Shown here in pieces: positions 24,392 through 30,201 of a stretch of DNA of 37,858 nt. The position numbers and the translations under genes were made by a program. The stretch comes from a virus, in IMG/VR virus record IMGVR_UViG_3300025520_000136, positions 1 through 37,858 of that record. One strand, 5' to 3'. Position 1 is the first letter of the stretch. Each line of letters begins with the position of its first letter. The notes beneath the pieces were generated by a model. It searched no databases and was not told the origin of the DNA. It saw only the letters and a list, made by a program, of their open reading frames with translations.

Positions 24392-24706
24392 CTATTCCTC
24401 GTCCGCCGGGGTCGAAACGCCAGGAATGGACGCACGGCGCTCCACGTGGTTACGCCCGGTGCGCGTCAGTGTAGCGATGGTGACCGGGCCAAGGCCTGCC
24501 AGTTCGGACCGCTTGATGTTGATCGCGTCGACCTGATCCAGCCACACCAGTTGCGCCTCGACCCATTCGTGCGGGCGGCGCGGTACGATCGCCTCGATCA
24601 TCACCGCCAGGTTGCGGCTGTTCAAGGTGGCGTCGCTCTGCTGCGCCAGTTCGGCCAGGATCGCCAGGCGGGCGTCGGCCTGGCAACGCTTGTCGTAATC
24701 GCTCAC
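24392..24706 (-). CDS. Mu gp26-position protein, possible winged-helix, 104 aa
   Basis: A mixed helical protein with an N-terminal helix (ADARLAILAELAQQSD), a second one (NSRNLAVMIEAIV), then PHEWVEAQLVWLDQVDAI and a hairpin-like TIATLTRTGRNHVER, an order consistent with a winged helix. It lies between the DUF2730 gene and gp27, the place of Mu gp26. Family not recognised from sequence alone; its role is probably in regulation of packaging or in small-terminase assembly. Confidence 0.66.
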   Translation of the reverse strand: MSDYDKRCQADARLAILAELAQQSDATLNSRNLAVMIEAIVPRRPHEWVEAQLVWLDQVDAINIKRSELAGLGPVTIATLTRTGRNHVERRASIPGVSTPADEE

Positions 24707-25026
24707 GGATGCTTCCTCAAAAACTCGTCGATCCGCGTGACGGTGCGCGCCACGATATCGAGCTCGGTTTTGACAGCGGTCAGCTTGTGGCTGACCTGGC
24801 TCAGGTCTTCTTTTGTCGGCAGGTGGCGCAGGTCATCCTCGACCCGCTGGATGCGCCGGTCGTGGCCCTTCATGCCTTCCTGCACGTCCGCGATCTCGCG
24901 TTTGGCATCATCGATGCGCTTGTTGGTGTCGCGCGCGGGCCGGCTCAGCCAGATCCACAGTGCGTTGATGATGCCGATCAGCAGCGCGATCAGCGACAGC
25001 CACTGCTGTGCGGTTTGCAGGGTCAC
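24703..25026 (-). CDS. Mu gp25-like (DUF2730) membrane-anchored coiled coil, 107 aa
   Basis: An N-terminal membrane segment (residues about 8-28, QWLSLIALLIGIINALWIWL) is followed by a long heptad-patterned coiled coil (about 35-105). This is the layout of DUF2730/Mu gp25 proteins that precede the terminase genes. It overlaps the neighbours at both ends. The membrane anchor with a cytoplasmic coiled coil suggests a scaffold or lysis-linked role, not established. Confidence 0.75.
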   Translation of the reverse strand: MTLQTAQQWLSLIALLIGIINALWIWLSRPARDTNKRIDDAKREIADVQEGMKGHDRRIQRVEDDLRHLPTKEDLSQVSHKLTAVKTELDIVARTVTRIDEFLRKHP

Positions 25027-25238
25027 GGGTAGCCTTTCTCATAAGTACTTTGGCAGTGGATGCAGCGCTCAGCCGATGGCATCGCGCGGCGGCGCGCGGC
25101 CGGGATCGGTTCCCCGCAGGCAATGCATTCGTCAGTGCCATCGGCGGTCAGCTCGGCGCGGATGCGCGCAATTGCGTCATCCCGCTCAAGACTGACCATC
25201 GCCTCCGCCGCCTCGATCTGCCGTTCGGTAACGTCCAT
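25023..25238 (-). CDS. DksA/TraR-type zinc-finger protein, 71 aa
   Basis: Four cysteines in two CxxC pairs (Cys38/Cys41 and Cys59/Cys62), with the family phrases ECIACGEPIPAARR and RCIHCQS, identify the short TraR/DksA C4 zinc-finger family common in phages. The first 30 residues form a helix. Relatives bind RNA polymerase through its secondary channel and alter promoter choice. The gene overlaps the gp25-like gene. Confidence 0.83.
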   Translation of the reverse strand: MDVTERQIEAAEAMVSLERDDAIARIRAELTADGTDECIACGEPIPAARRRAMPSAERCIHCQSTYEKGYP

Positions 25239-25244
25239 CGGGCG

Positions 25245-25454
25245 CTACTGTGCGGCTGCTTCCGACAGCTTGCCCCGCCGCCGAGCGCGCGCGGCGTCAT
25301 TGGCCGTGCGCAGGTCTGCCAGCTTGCGCTTCAGCTCTGCCTGGTCGGTGGAATTCATGCTGTCGGCGATGTGATCCGCCGCGTCACTGATCGCCTGATA
25401 GGCTTCGAGCGCGGCGGCAACAGAACGGACGATTGTTTCTACGTTCACGCCCAT
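25245..25454 (-). CDS. hypothetical helical protein, 69 aa
   Basis: Almost wholly helical, with an acidic N-terminal half and a basic middle (KRKLADLRTANDAARARRRGKL). No motif or membrane segment is visible. It lies one base after the lipoprotein gene's stop and just before the zinc-finger gene. Function unknown. Confidence 0.6.
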   Translation of the reverse strand: MGVNVETIVRSVAAALEAYQAISDAADHIADSMNSTDQAELKRKLADLRTANDAARARRRGKLSEAAAQ

Positions 25455-25455
25455 G

Positions 25456-25899
25456 TCACTGCGCCTTCACGCTGGTATCGCCCCGGCCCGGCGCGCCCAG
25501 CAACGCACTGATCTGCGCGATGATGGATTTCGCCCGTGCCAGGGCTTCGCCAAAGCTGGTCGCGTTGCCCGTGTCATAGGCGGCGCGCAGTGCGACCACC
25601 GCCTCCATTGCCAAGGCGTCCAGACGTTCAACGCGGGCGGCCGCAGCGCCCTTCAGGACACCGGCGCTGGTCGCCGCTTCGATCGCCGCCCCCACAGCCA
25701 GATAGCTTTGCTCGACGGCAATCATCGCGCGCTCGTCGAGCACAGTCTGATCGGCGGCGGCCACGGGCGCAGGCGGAATGGCCGAGACCGAGCCGGGCGC
25801 ACAACCCGAAAACGTCAACATGATCGGCAGCAACAGCAGGCACATCAGAAAGAAGGTAATCCGGGCGCCATCGCGGCGCGCATGTCCAGCAAAGCTCAT
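25456..25899 (-). CDS. lipoprotein of the lysis region, spanin candidate, 147 aa
   Basis: An N-terminal signal with a basic start, a hydrophobic core (FFLMCLLLLPIMLTF, 16-30) and a lipobox-like FSGC with Cys33 predicts an outer-membrane or periplasmic lipoprotein. The rest is Ala-rich and helical. It follows the lysozyme and holin-like genes, so it may be the outer spanin or a related membrane-fusion factor of lysis. No inner-spanin (Rz) gene with an overlapping frame was found, so this role is tentative. Confidence 0.62.
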   Translation of the reverse strand: MSFAGHARRDGARITFFLMCLLLLPIMLTFSGCAPGSVSAIPPAPVAAADQTVLDERAMIAVEQSYLAVGAAIEAATSAGVLKGAAAARVERLDALAMEAVVALRAAYDTGNATSFGEALARAKSIIAQISALLGAPGRGDTSVKAQ

Positions 25900-26231
25900 C
25901 GTTTTTCTCCATCGGCAGGATTGGCGGGGTTAGTGGGGCCGGAAGGGGCAGGCCCGCGCATCTGGTCGACCAGCCCCTTGGCGATCGACTGCGCCTGTCC
26001 CAGCCGCTCCAGATCAGCGCGGTTATCGCGCCCGGCCACGGCAAAGCCGACCCAGCCGGTCACCACGATCGCGGTCGCGATCGACTTGAAAAACTCGTCC
26101 TCGCTCAGCGCCGGGAATGCCGGGATCATCCCCAGGATGACGCAGGTCTGCACGAACAGCGCCAGCGCATACCAGCCGCGCTGCGTCGGCCAGCCGGGAC
26201 CGATCCGGCTCAGCCAGTCCCAGAACGTCAC
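25896..26231 (-). CDS. holin-like membrane protein, 111 aa
   Basis: Two membrane spans are predicted by eye, residues about 19-38 (GWYALALFVQTCVILGMIP) and 46-66 (FFKSIATAIVVTGWVGFAVAG), followed by a polar tail with a Pro-rich end. Size, topology and its place directly after the lysozyme gene fit a holin, which opens the membrane at a set time to release the endolysin. The GTG at 26231 overlaps the lysozyme stop (GTGA), so the proteins are translationally coupled. Confidence 0.72.
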   Translation of the reverse strand: MTFWDWLSRIGPGWPTQRGWYALALFVQTCVILGMIPAFPALSEDEFFKSIATAIVVTGWVGFAVAGRDNRADLERLGQAQSIAKGLVDQMRGPAPSGPTNPANPADGEKR

Positions 26232-26899
26232 GCCGCACCATCCCGGCCCAGCCGGTTGGCGCGGGCGATCCAGCCGTTCAGAAACCGGCGCTGCGATGGG
26301 TTGTTCGCCGCGATCGCGCGGTACCGGGCCTTCGCCGCCTCGCGATAGGCCGCTGTCAGCGCGGGCATGCCCAGCGCCGGGTATTGCAGCACCCACAGCA
26401 TGAGCTCGCGGGTGCGCGGGCCGATCACGCCGTCGACCGTCAGCAGCGCGCGCGGCCCGGCCCGCTTGAACGTGCTCATCGCGCAGTTGTTGATCGCGCG
26501 CTGCAGCAGCTTGCGCGCGGCCTTTAGTCCTCCGTTCACGGCCTGGTCAAACAGCATCTCGCCCAGCGGGCGGACCAGCTGCTCCGCGCCCAGCGGCCGC
26601 CAGAAGCACTGGTGATACAGCGCCTTCGCGACACCTGGCGTCAACAGCCGGATATCCGCGCCGTCGATATCGCCGTCCATGTCCAGATCGTAATCGGCCA
26701 GCCCGTCACCGTCCGCGTCCAGCGCGCCCTCGGCCTTCAGGAACCGCAACGAAATCCCGTACTGGGTCTCGCCGCCCCGGTCGGCCGGGTCGTTCACGTG
26801 CCCGCCTTCGGCCTTCATCAGCTCACGGAACGCCGCGTCGTAACGCGGCGAATAGGCCGTGACGACAATGGCATCCGGTTCGCCGGTTTTCGCGTTCAT
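26228..26899 (-). CDS. endolysin, GH108-type muramidase with EF-hand-like insert, 223 aa
   Basis: The motif EGGHVNDPADRGGETQYGIS (31-50) is the active-site signature of the GH108 lysozyme-like family, with Glu31 as the catalytic acid. The C-terminal half matches the family's peptidoglycan-binding part (FDQAVNGG, then VDGVIGPRTRE). Between them, residues 61-83 carry two Asp-rich loops (DADGDGLADYD and DMDGDIDGADI) of EF-hand/dockerin type. The ATG at 26899 is preferred because AGGAGG lies five bases upstream; a TTG at 26938 is also in frame. It has no signal peptide, so release by the holin next door is expected. It starts about 90 bases after the candidate late promoter. Confidence 0.9.
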   Translation of the reverse strand: MNAKTGEPDAIVVTAYSPRYDAAFRELMKAEGGHVNDPADRGGETQYGISLRFLKAEGALDADGDGLADYDLDMDGDIDGADIRLLTPGVAKALYHQCFWRPLGAEQLVRPLGEMLFDQAVNGGLKAARKLLQRAINNCAMSTFKRAGPRALLTVDGVIGPRTRELMLWVLQYPALGMPALTAAYREAAKARYRAIAANNPSQRRFLNGWIARANRLGRDGAA

Positions 26900-26974
26900 C
26901 GCGGCCTCCTGAAATCCATCGAAAGCCGGATGCGACAACGCGCGCCCCGGCCGGTCTGATGGTTGGAGACTGCT

Positions 26975-27018
26975 CTTTGAAAGGGGGTTTAACTATGGCC
27001 GCGCAGGCGGGCCAGAAA
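26975..27018 (-). promoter_or_regulatory. candidate late promoter Plys upstream of the lysozyme gene
   Basis: On the minus strand TTTC plus one variable base and the block GGCCCGCCTGCGCGGCCATA (27013-26994) are followed by TAGTTAAA (26995-26988), a possible -10. The 20-bp block is identical to the one upstream of gene I. It overlaps the end of mor and lies about 95 bases upstream of the lysozyme start. Mu has its late promoter Plys in the same position. Confidence 0.6.
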
Positions 27019-27020
27019 GG

Positions 27021-27410
27021 TCAGAGCAGCGGGAGCTGCCCGGTCTCTTTGCCCCGTCCGGGGCGTTCTGGCAAGTCCGCCTCGCGGGCGAACAGCTTGG
27101 TGACACCGGTTTCGGTCATCCCCAGGCGGCGGGCGATCCTCGCGTCGGACAGCCCCTCGCGGTTGCGATACCACAGCGCCCGTTCGCGCCGGGCCAGTGG
27201 CACGCGGATCGTGGCCGGGGCCAGCGCCCGGCTCAGCTTGTCGGCCAGTTCGCGGCCCAGCGCCTGGACCACGTCGTGATCGTCGCGCAGCGAATAGGCA
27301 ATGTACAGCCGGATGCCGCCCAGCTCCTGACACAGCCGCACAAACCCTTCCTCGCCGAGGATGGCTTGCAAGTGCAGCTTGAGCTGACCGGCATCCGTGC
27401 TGCTATGCAT
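27021..27410 (-). CDS. mor: Mor-type transcription activator, 129 aa
   Basis: Matches the Mor/C family: the dimerisation region contains LCQELGGIRLYIAYS (26-40), and the C-terminal helix-turn-helix spans about residues 84-109 (GLSDARIARRLGMTETG). Length equals Mu Mor (129 aa). These activators bind dyads and recruit RNA polymerase to middle (Mor) or late (C) promoters. It is the last gene of the early operon, and the two repeated promoter-like elements are its likely targets. No second Mor/C gene is seen in the window. Confidence 0.92.
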   Translation of the reverse strand: MHSSTDAGQLKLHLQAILGEEGFVRLCQELGGIRLYIAYSLRDDHDVVQALGRELADKLSRALAPATIRVPLARRERALWYRNREGLSDARIARRLGMTETGVTKLFAREADLPERPGRGKETGQLPLL

Positions 27411-27687
27411 GGTCAGTGGCGCCCTTCGCAGCGGCCAGCGCGTGGGCGTAGCGATGCCGCCCGTCCTCCGGCAGCACCGTCACCACCACGCCCGCCCGCA
27501 CGACATAGACCAGCCCGTCGGCCAGGATCAGGAACTCCGCCACACCCAGCTTTAGCGCCGCCGCCGCCGCCCGCTCCAGCGAGGCGGCGATGGCATCCTT
27601 CACCGGGTCAAGGTTAGCCATGCCGGTGCGCTCCATCCAGCGCACCAGCGCGTGGTCGGACACTTTCAGCGATGCGGGCGCGCTCAT
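27403..27687 (-). CDS. hypothetical protein, DUF4258-like pattern, 94 aa
   Basis: The N-terminal SDHALVRWMERTG and the later FLILADGLVYVVRAGVVVTVLPEDGRH, with a helical Ala-rich stretch between, resemble the DUF4258/RelE-like arrangement (His and Arg early, then two strands ending in VTVLP). The resemblance is by eye and I give it limited weight. Overlaps both neighbours. If RelE-like, it could be a nuclease or inhibitor, but nothing beyond the pattern supports this. Confidence 0.6.
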   Translation of the reverse strand: MSAPASLKVSDHALVRWMERTGMANLDPVKDAIAASLERAAAAALKLGVAEFLILADGLVYVVRAGVVVTVLPEDGRHRYAHALAAAKGATDHA

Positions 27688-27893
27688 GCCGCACCCCGCA
27701 TCGCGTCCAGGTCGCGGAATGCCGCCTCGATCTCACCGCGCTTGTCCAGGATCAGCGCGGCGATCCCCCCGGTGATTCCCGCGTCGGCATTGATCCGGCC
27801 CAGCGCGGCGGCGATATCGGCCAGCACCGCCTGCTCCGGGGTCATATGCAGCGCGCCGCGATTGTCGGTGTAGCACTGTGCCAGCTTAGCCAT
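27684..27893 (-). CDS. hypothetical protein, 69 aa
   Basis: A small helical protein: MAKLAQCYTDNRGALHMTPE, then two amphipathic helices (AVLADIAAALGRINADAG and ALILDKRGEIEAAFRDLD). No family recognised. The ATG at 27893 overlaps the GemA stop region; the stop overlaps the next gene's ATG. Function unknown. Confidence 0.62.
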   Translation of the reverse strand: MAKLAQCYTDNRGALHMTPEQAVLADIAAALGRINADAGITGGIAALILDKRGEIEAAFRDLDAMRGAA

Positions 27894-28599
27894 GACGCGC
27901 GCCCTCCGCCTTGGCCAGTCCCAGCTCGCGCAGCTTCGCGCCCAGCTTGGCTGCCAGCGCGGCATAGTCCTCGGCGCTCCACGCCCGGTCGCGCGCGTTG
28001 GGTTCGCCGCACAGCTTCCACGCCGCGTCGTGCAGCGCCCAGTCGGCGGGCACGTGGCCCGCCGCCTTCAGCTTGTCCAGGATCGCCGCGCACAGGCTGC
28101 GTTGCAGGCCAAGCGGGTCCAGCGGCTTCTGGCTGGCCCGGCCGTGCTGCACCCAGCCGTGGCGCGATCCCATCGCCTTCAGCGCCTCGATCAGCTGGAA
28201 CGCGTCCGACTGGCGCGCCCAGGCCAACTTTTCGCACTTCAGCTGCCGCTTGGCGAAGGCTTCCAGCGCCGCGTCGCTGCGGTTGTGGACCACGCCCAGG
28301 TGATAGAGCGAAATCCACAGCGCCCGCGCCTTCAATGCCATCGGATGGCTCGCCGCCTTCTTGCCCGGCAGCGGCTTGAAGCCCTTCGACTTCAGCCAGT
28401 CCAGCATGGCCACCAGCTCGCGCTCGCTGCACTCGGTCAGCGACAGGTGCCCCGTCTGGTCCAGCAGCGCCTGGCGATAGTCGTCCTCGTCCATCGCCAG
28501 GTCTTTTCGGGCAATCTGGATTATGGCCATCATTGCCCGGCGCTGCTGGGTGGCCGGATCGAACCGGGCCGGTCGGCCCACGTACTTCACCGCGTTCAT
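27886..28599 (-). CDS. gemA: GemA-like protein (Mu gp16 type), 237 aa
   Basis: Resembles the phage GemA/gp16 family: an N-terminal region with AIIQIARKDLAMDEDDYRQAL, DQTGHLSLTECSERELVAML, DWLKSKGFKPLPG, and a C-terminal half with further helices (KLAWARQSDAFQLIEALKAMG). GemA of Mu alters host gene expression and DNA topology. The ATG at 28599 overlaps the preceding stop (ATGA). It occurs in the semi-essential part of the early region after B, as in Mu. Confidence 0.86.
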   Translation of the reverse strand: MNAVKYVGRPARFDPATQQRRAMMAIIQIARKDLAMDEDDYRQALLDQTGHLSLTECSERELVAMLDWLKSKGFKPLPGKKAASHPMALKARALWISLYHLGVVHNRSDAALEAFAKRQLKCEKLAWARQSDAFQLIEALKAMGSRHGWVQHGRASQKPLDPLGLQRSLCAAILDKLKAAGHVPADWALHDAAWKLCGEPNARDRAWSAEDYAALAAKLGAKLRELGLAKAEGARHG

Positions 28600-29012
28600 G
28601 TGCGTTCTCCCTTGGCTGCCGTCGCCGCGAACACGACCCGGTCGCAAGCCTGCGCGAATTGCCGGTCGGTCAGGCGCGCCGCGATCGCCTTTTGATGCAG
28701 GGCCACCACGGATGATTGGTGCAGCCGCCCCAGCTGGCGGGCGATGGCTTCGTATGACAGCCCCGCGCCCAGGCTGCGCATTGCCCACACGGCCAGCGCC
28801 CGCCCCATGCTAACCGGGCGGGTCCGGCTTGGCCCCATCACCGCCGCGCGGCTGACTCCCCAGGTGGCCTCGGCCACGGTCAGCGCATGTTCCAGCACGC
28901 CCCGGCCAATCGGCATCGGACGCCCGCAGCATGGGCAATCAGGCAGGGCCAGCGGCGCGGCCTGTTCGGCCCGCCGCCAGAATGCCTGACCGGTCAATAC
29001 GGGCGCGTTCAT
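28596..29012 (-). CDS. DnaA C-terminal-like protein with a cysteine knuckle, 138 aa
   Basis: The segment LSYEAIARQLGRLHQSSVVALHQKA (86-110), preceded by an Ala/Met/Trp-rich helix, has the pattern of the DnaA domain IV helix-turn-helix that binds DnaA boxes. Ahead of it lies a cysteine cluster, CPCCGRP (26-32), suggestive of a zinc knuckle. Such proteins may bind near the origin or act as replication regulators; MuB and the host DnaA/DnaB pathway load the replisome at Mu ends. The ATG overlaps the upstream stop (ATGA). Confidence 0.72.
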   Translation of the reverse strand: MNAPVLTGQAFWRRAEQAAPLALPDCPCCGRPMPIGRGVLEHALTVAEATWGVSRAAVMGPSRTRPVSMGRALAVWAMRSLGAGLSYEAIARQLGRLHQSSVVALHQKAIAARLTDRQFAQACDRVVFAATAAKGERT

Positions 29013-29167
29013 GCCGGGACTCCCGCCAGCAGCAGCGTGGCATTGATGATCAGCACCAGCACGGCCAGCGTGCCCAGCAGCGCCTCGTCGATCATTGCCC
29101 GCAGGTTGGTCTGGTGGGCGGCGGCATAGTCTGCCGCCACCCGGCGAATGGTGTCCAGGACGCGCAT
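29009..29167 (-). CDS. tiny single-span membrane protein after gene B, 52 aa
   Basis: MRVLDTIRRVAADYAAAHQTN, then a hydrophobic segment (about 30-50: LLGTLAVLVLIINATLLLAG) and a short end. It fits exactly between the B stop (TGATG) and the next start (ATGA), which supports a real gene. It could be a membrane-active early protein; Mu kil lies in a similar place but I see no sequence support for that identification. Confidence 0.65.
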   Translation of the reverse strand: MRVLDTIRRVAADYAAAHQTNLRAMIDEALLGTLAVLVLIINATLLLAGVPA

Positions 29168-30129
29168 CAGCCCAGCACCTTGCTGTTCGACAGCTGCGCC
29201 CAGGCATCCTGCAGGTGCCCAAGGTTAAGCGGCTGCCCTTCGGACGCGGCCAGCATCCATGCCAGCTCCAGCGCCATGCTGCCGCTGCGAAGCCCGCCCG
29301 GCGTCATGCAGATGCGGTGCAGATAGCCCACCGCTTCGTCGTCGAAGATCTTCCACGCCTGCGCCAGCGCATCGATATCGGCGCGCAGCGGCTGCGAACG
29401 GACTACCCGCAGGCTGACCCGGCTGAACAGCTGGGCGAACGCGGCGCGGCGGTTGCCGCCTTCCAGCCGCTGCAGCACGCTCTCGTTGCCGAACAGGGCA
29501 ATGCCCAGCCCTTCGGAATCGTTCCAGCCCCGGATCTCTTCCAGCGCTTTTTCCGACAGGTGCTGCGCCTCGTCCAGGATCAGCAGCGGGTTGCGCATAT
29601 TGCGCACCCGTTCACGGATGCGCCGGGTCAGCTTTTGCGGCGTCCCCACCGGGTCTCGCTCGCCCATCGCTTCCAGCACTTCGATCTGCATGTTGTTCAC
29701 GCCCGCAGTGCTGGGTGTCATCGTGCAGTGGAACACGTTTGGATAGCAGGCTGCGTATTGCTTGGCGGTCATCGTCTTGCCCAGGCCCGGCCCAAGTGCC
29801 GCCACCACGATCCGGCCGCGCTGCGCCATGGCCAGCACGTGGCCCAGCTGCTTGCTGGTCTGCGTTTCAAAAAAGCCCGGCGCTTCAGGAGCCTCGATGT
29901 CAATCGCGGCCTGCGCGGCGATCAGCTGGCGATACTGGAACACCTTGCCGGCCAGCTTCAGCTCGTCGCCGCTGTACCCCTTTTCGCTGCCGAACTGGCT
30001 CAGCGTGCCGGAAGGTACGCCGATGCGCTTCGACACTTCGCTCCAGCTCAGACCTTGCTGATTGCGAAAATCGATCAGCCAGTTGCGCTGTTCTTCGATG
30101 TCGATGGGCTGTGCTGCGGGATCATTCAT
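29167..30129 (-). CDS. B: MuB-type AAA+ ATPase, transposition target selector, 320 aa
   Basis: Residues about 15-60 form a lambda-type helix-turn-helix (LSWSEVSKRIGVPSGTLSQF). The AAA+ core has Walker A GPGLGKT at 113-119 and Walker B PLLILDEAQ at 181-189, with further family segments in IALFGNESV and RRAAFAQLFSRVSLR. MuB binds target DNA, stimulates the transposase and mediates target immunity. It follows the transposase gene after a 72-base gap. Length matches Mu B (312 aa). Confidence 0.92.
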   Translation of the reverse strand: MNDPAAQPIDIEEQRNWLIDFRNQQGLSWSEVSKRIGVPSGTLSQFGSEKGYSGDELKLAGKVFQYRQLIAAQAAIDIEAPEAPGFFETQTSKQLGHVLAMAQRGRIVVAALGPGLGKTMTAKQYAACYPNVFHCTMTPSTAGVNNMQIEVLEAMGERDPVGTPQKLTRRIRERVRNMRNPLLILDEAQHLSEKALEEIRGWNDSEGLGIALFGNESVLQRLEGGNRRAAFAQLFSRVSLRVVRSQPLRADIDALAQAWKIFDDEAVGYLHRICMTPGGLRSGSMALELAWMLAASEGQPLNLGHLQDAWAQLSNSKVLG

Positions 30130-30201
30130 GGTATTCGGTCTCCGTCTCTTGAGTGAGGCGGGCGCGCGGGATCAGTTTGGCGACCGGACCCGCGCGCCCT
30201 T

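Noticed and set aside
29009-29167. Mu kil gene
   Set aside because: Only the position after gene B agrees; no sequence similarity could be seen.
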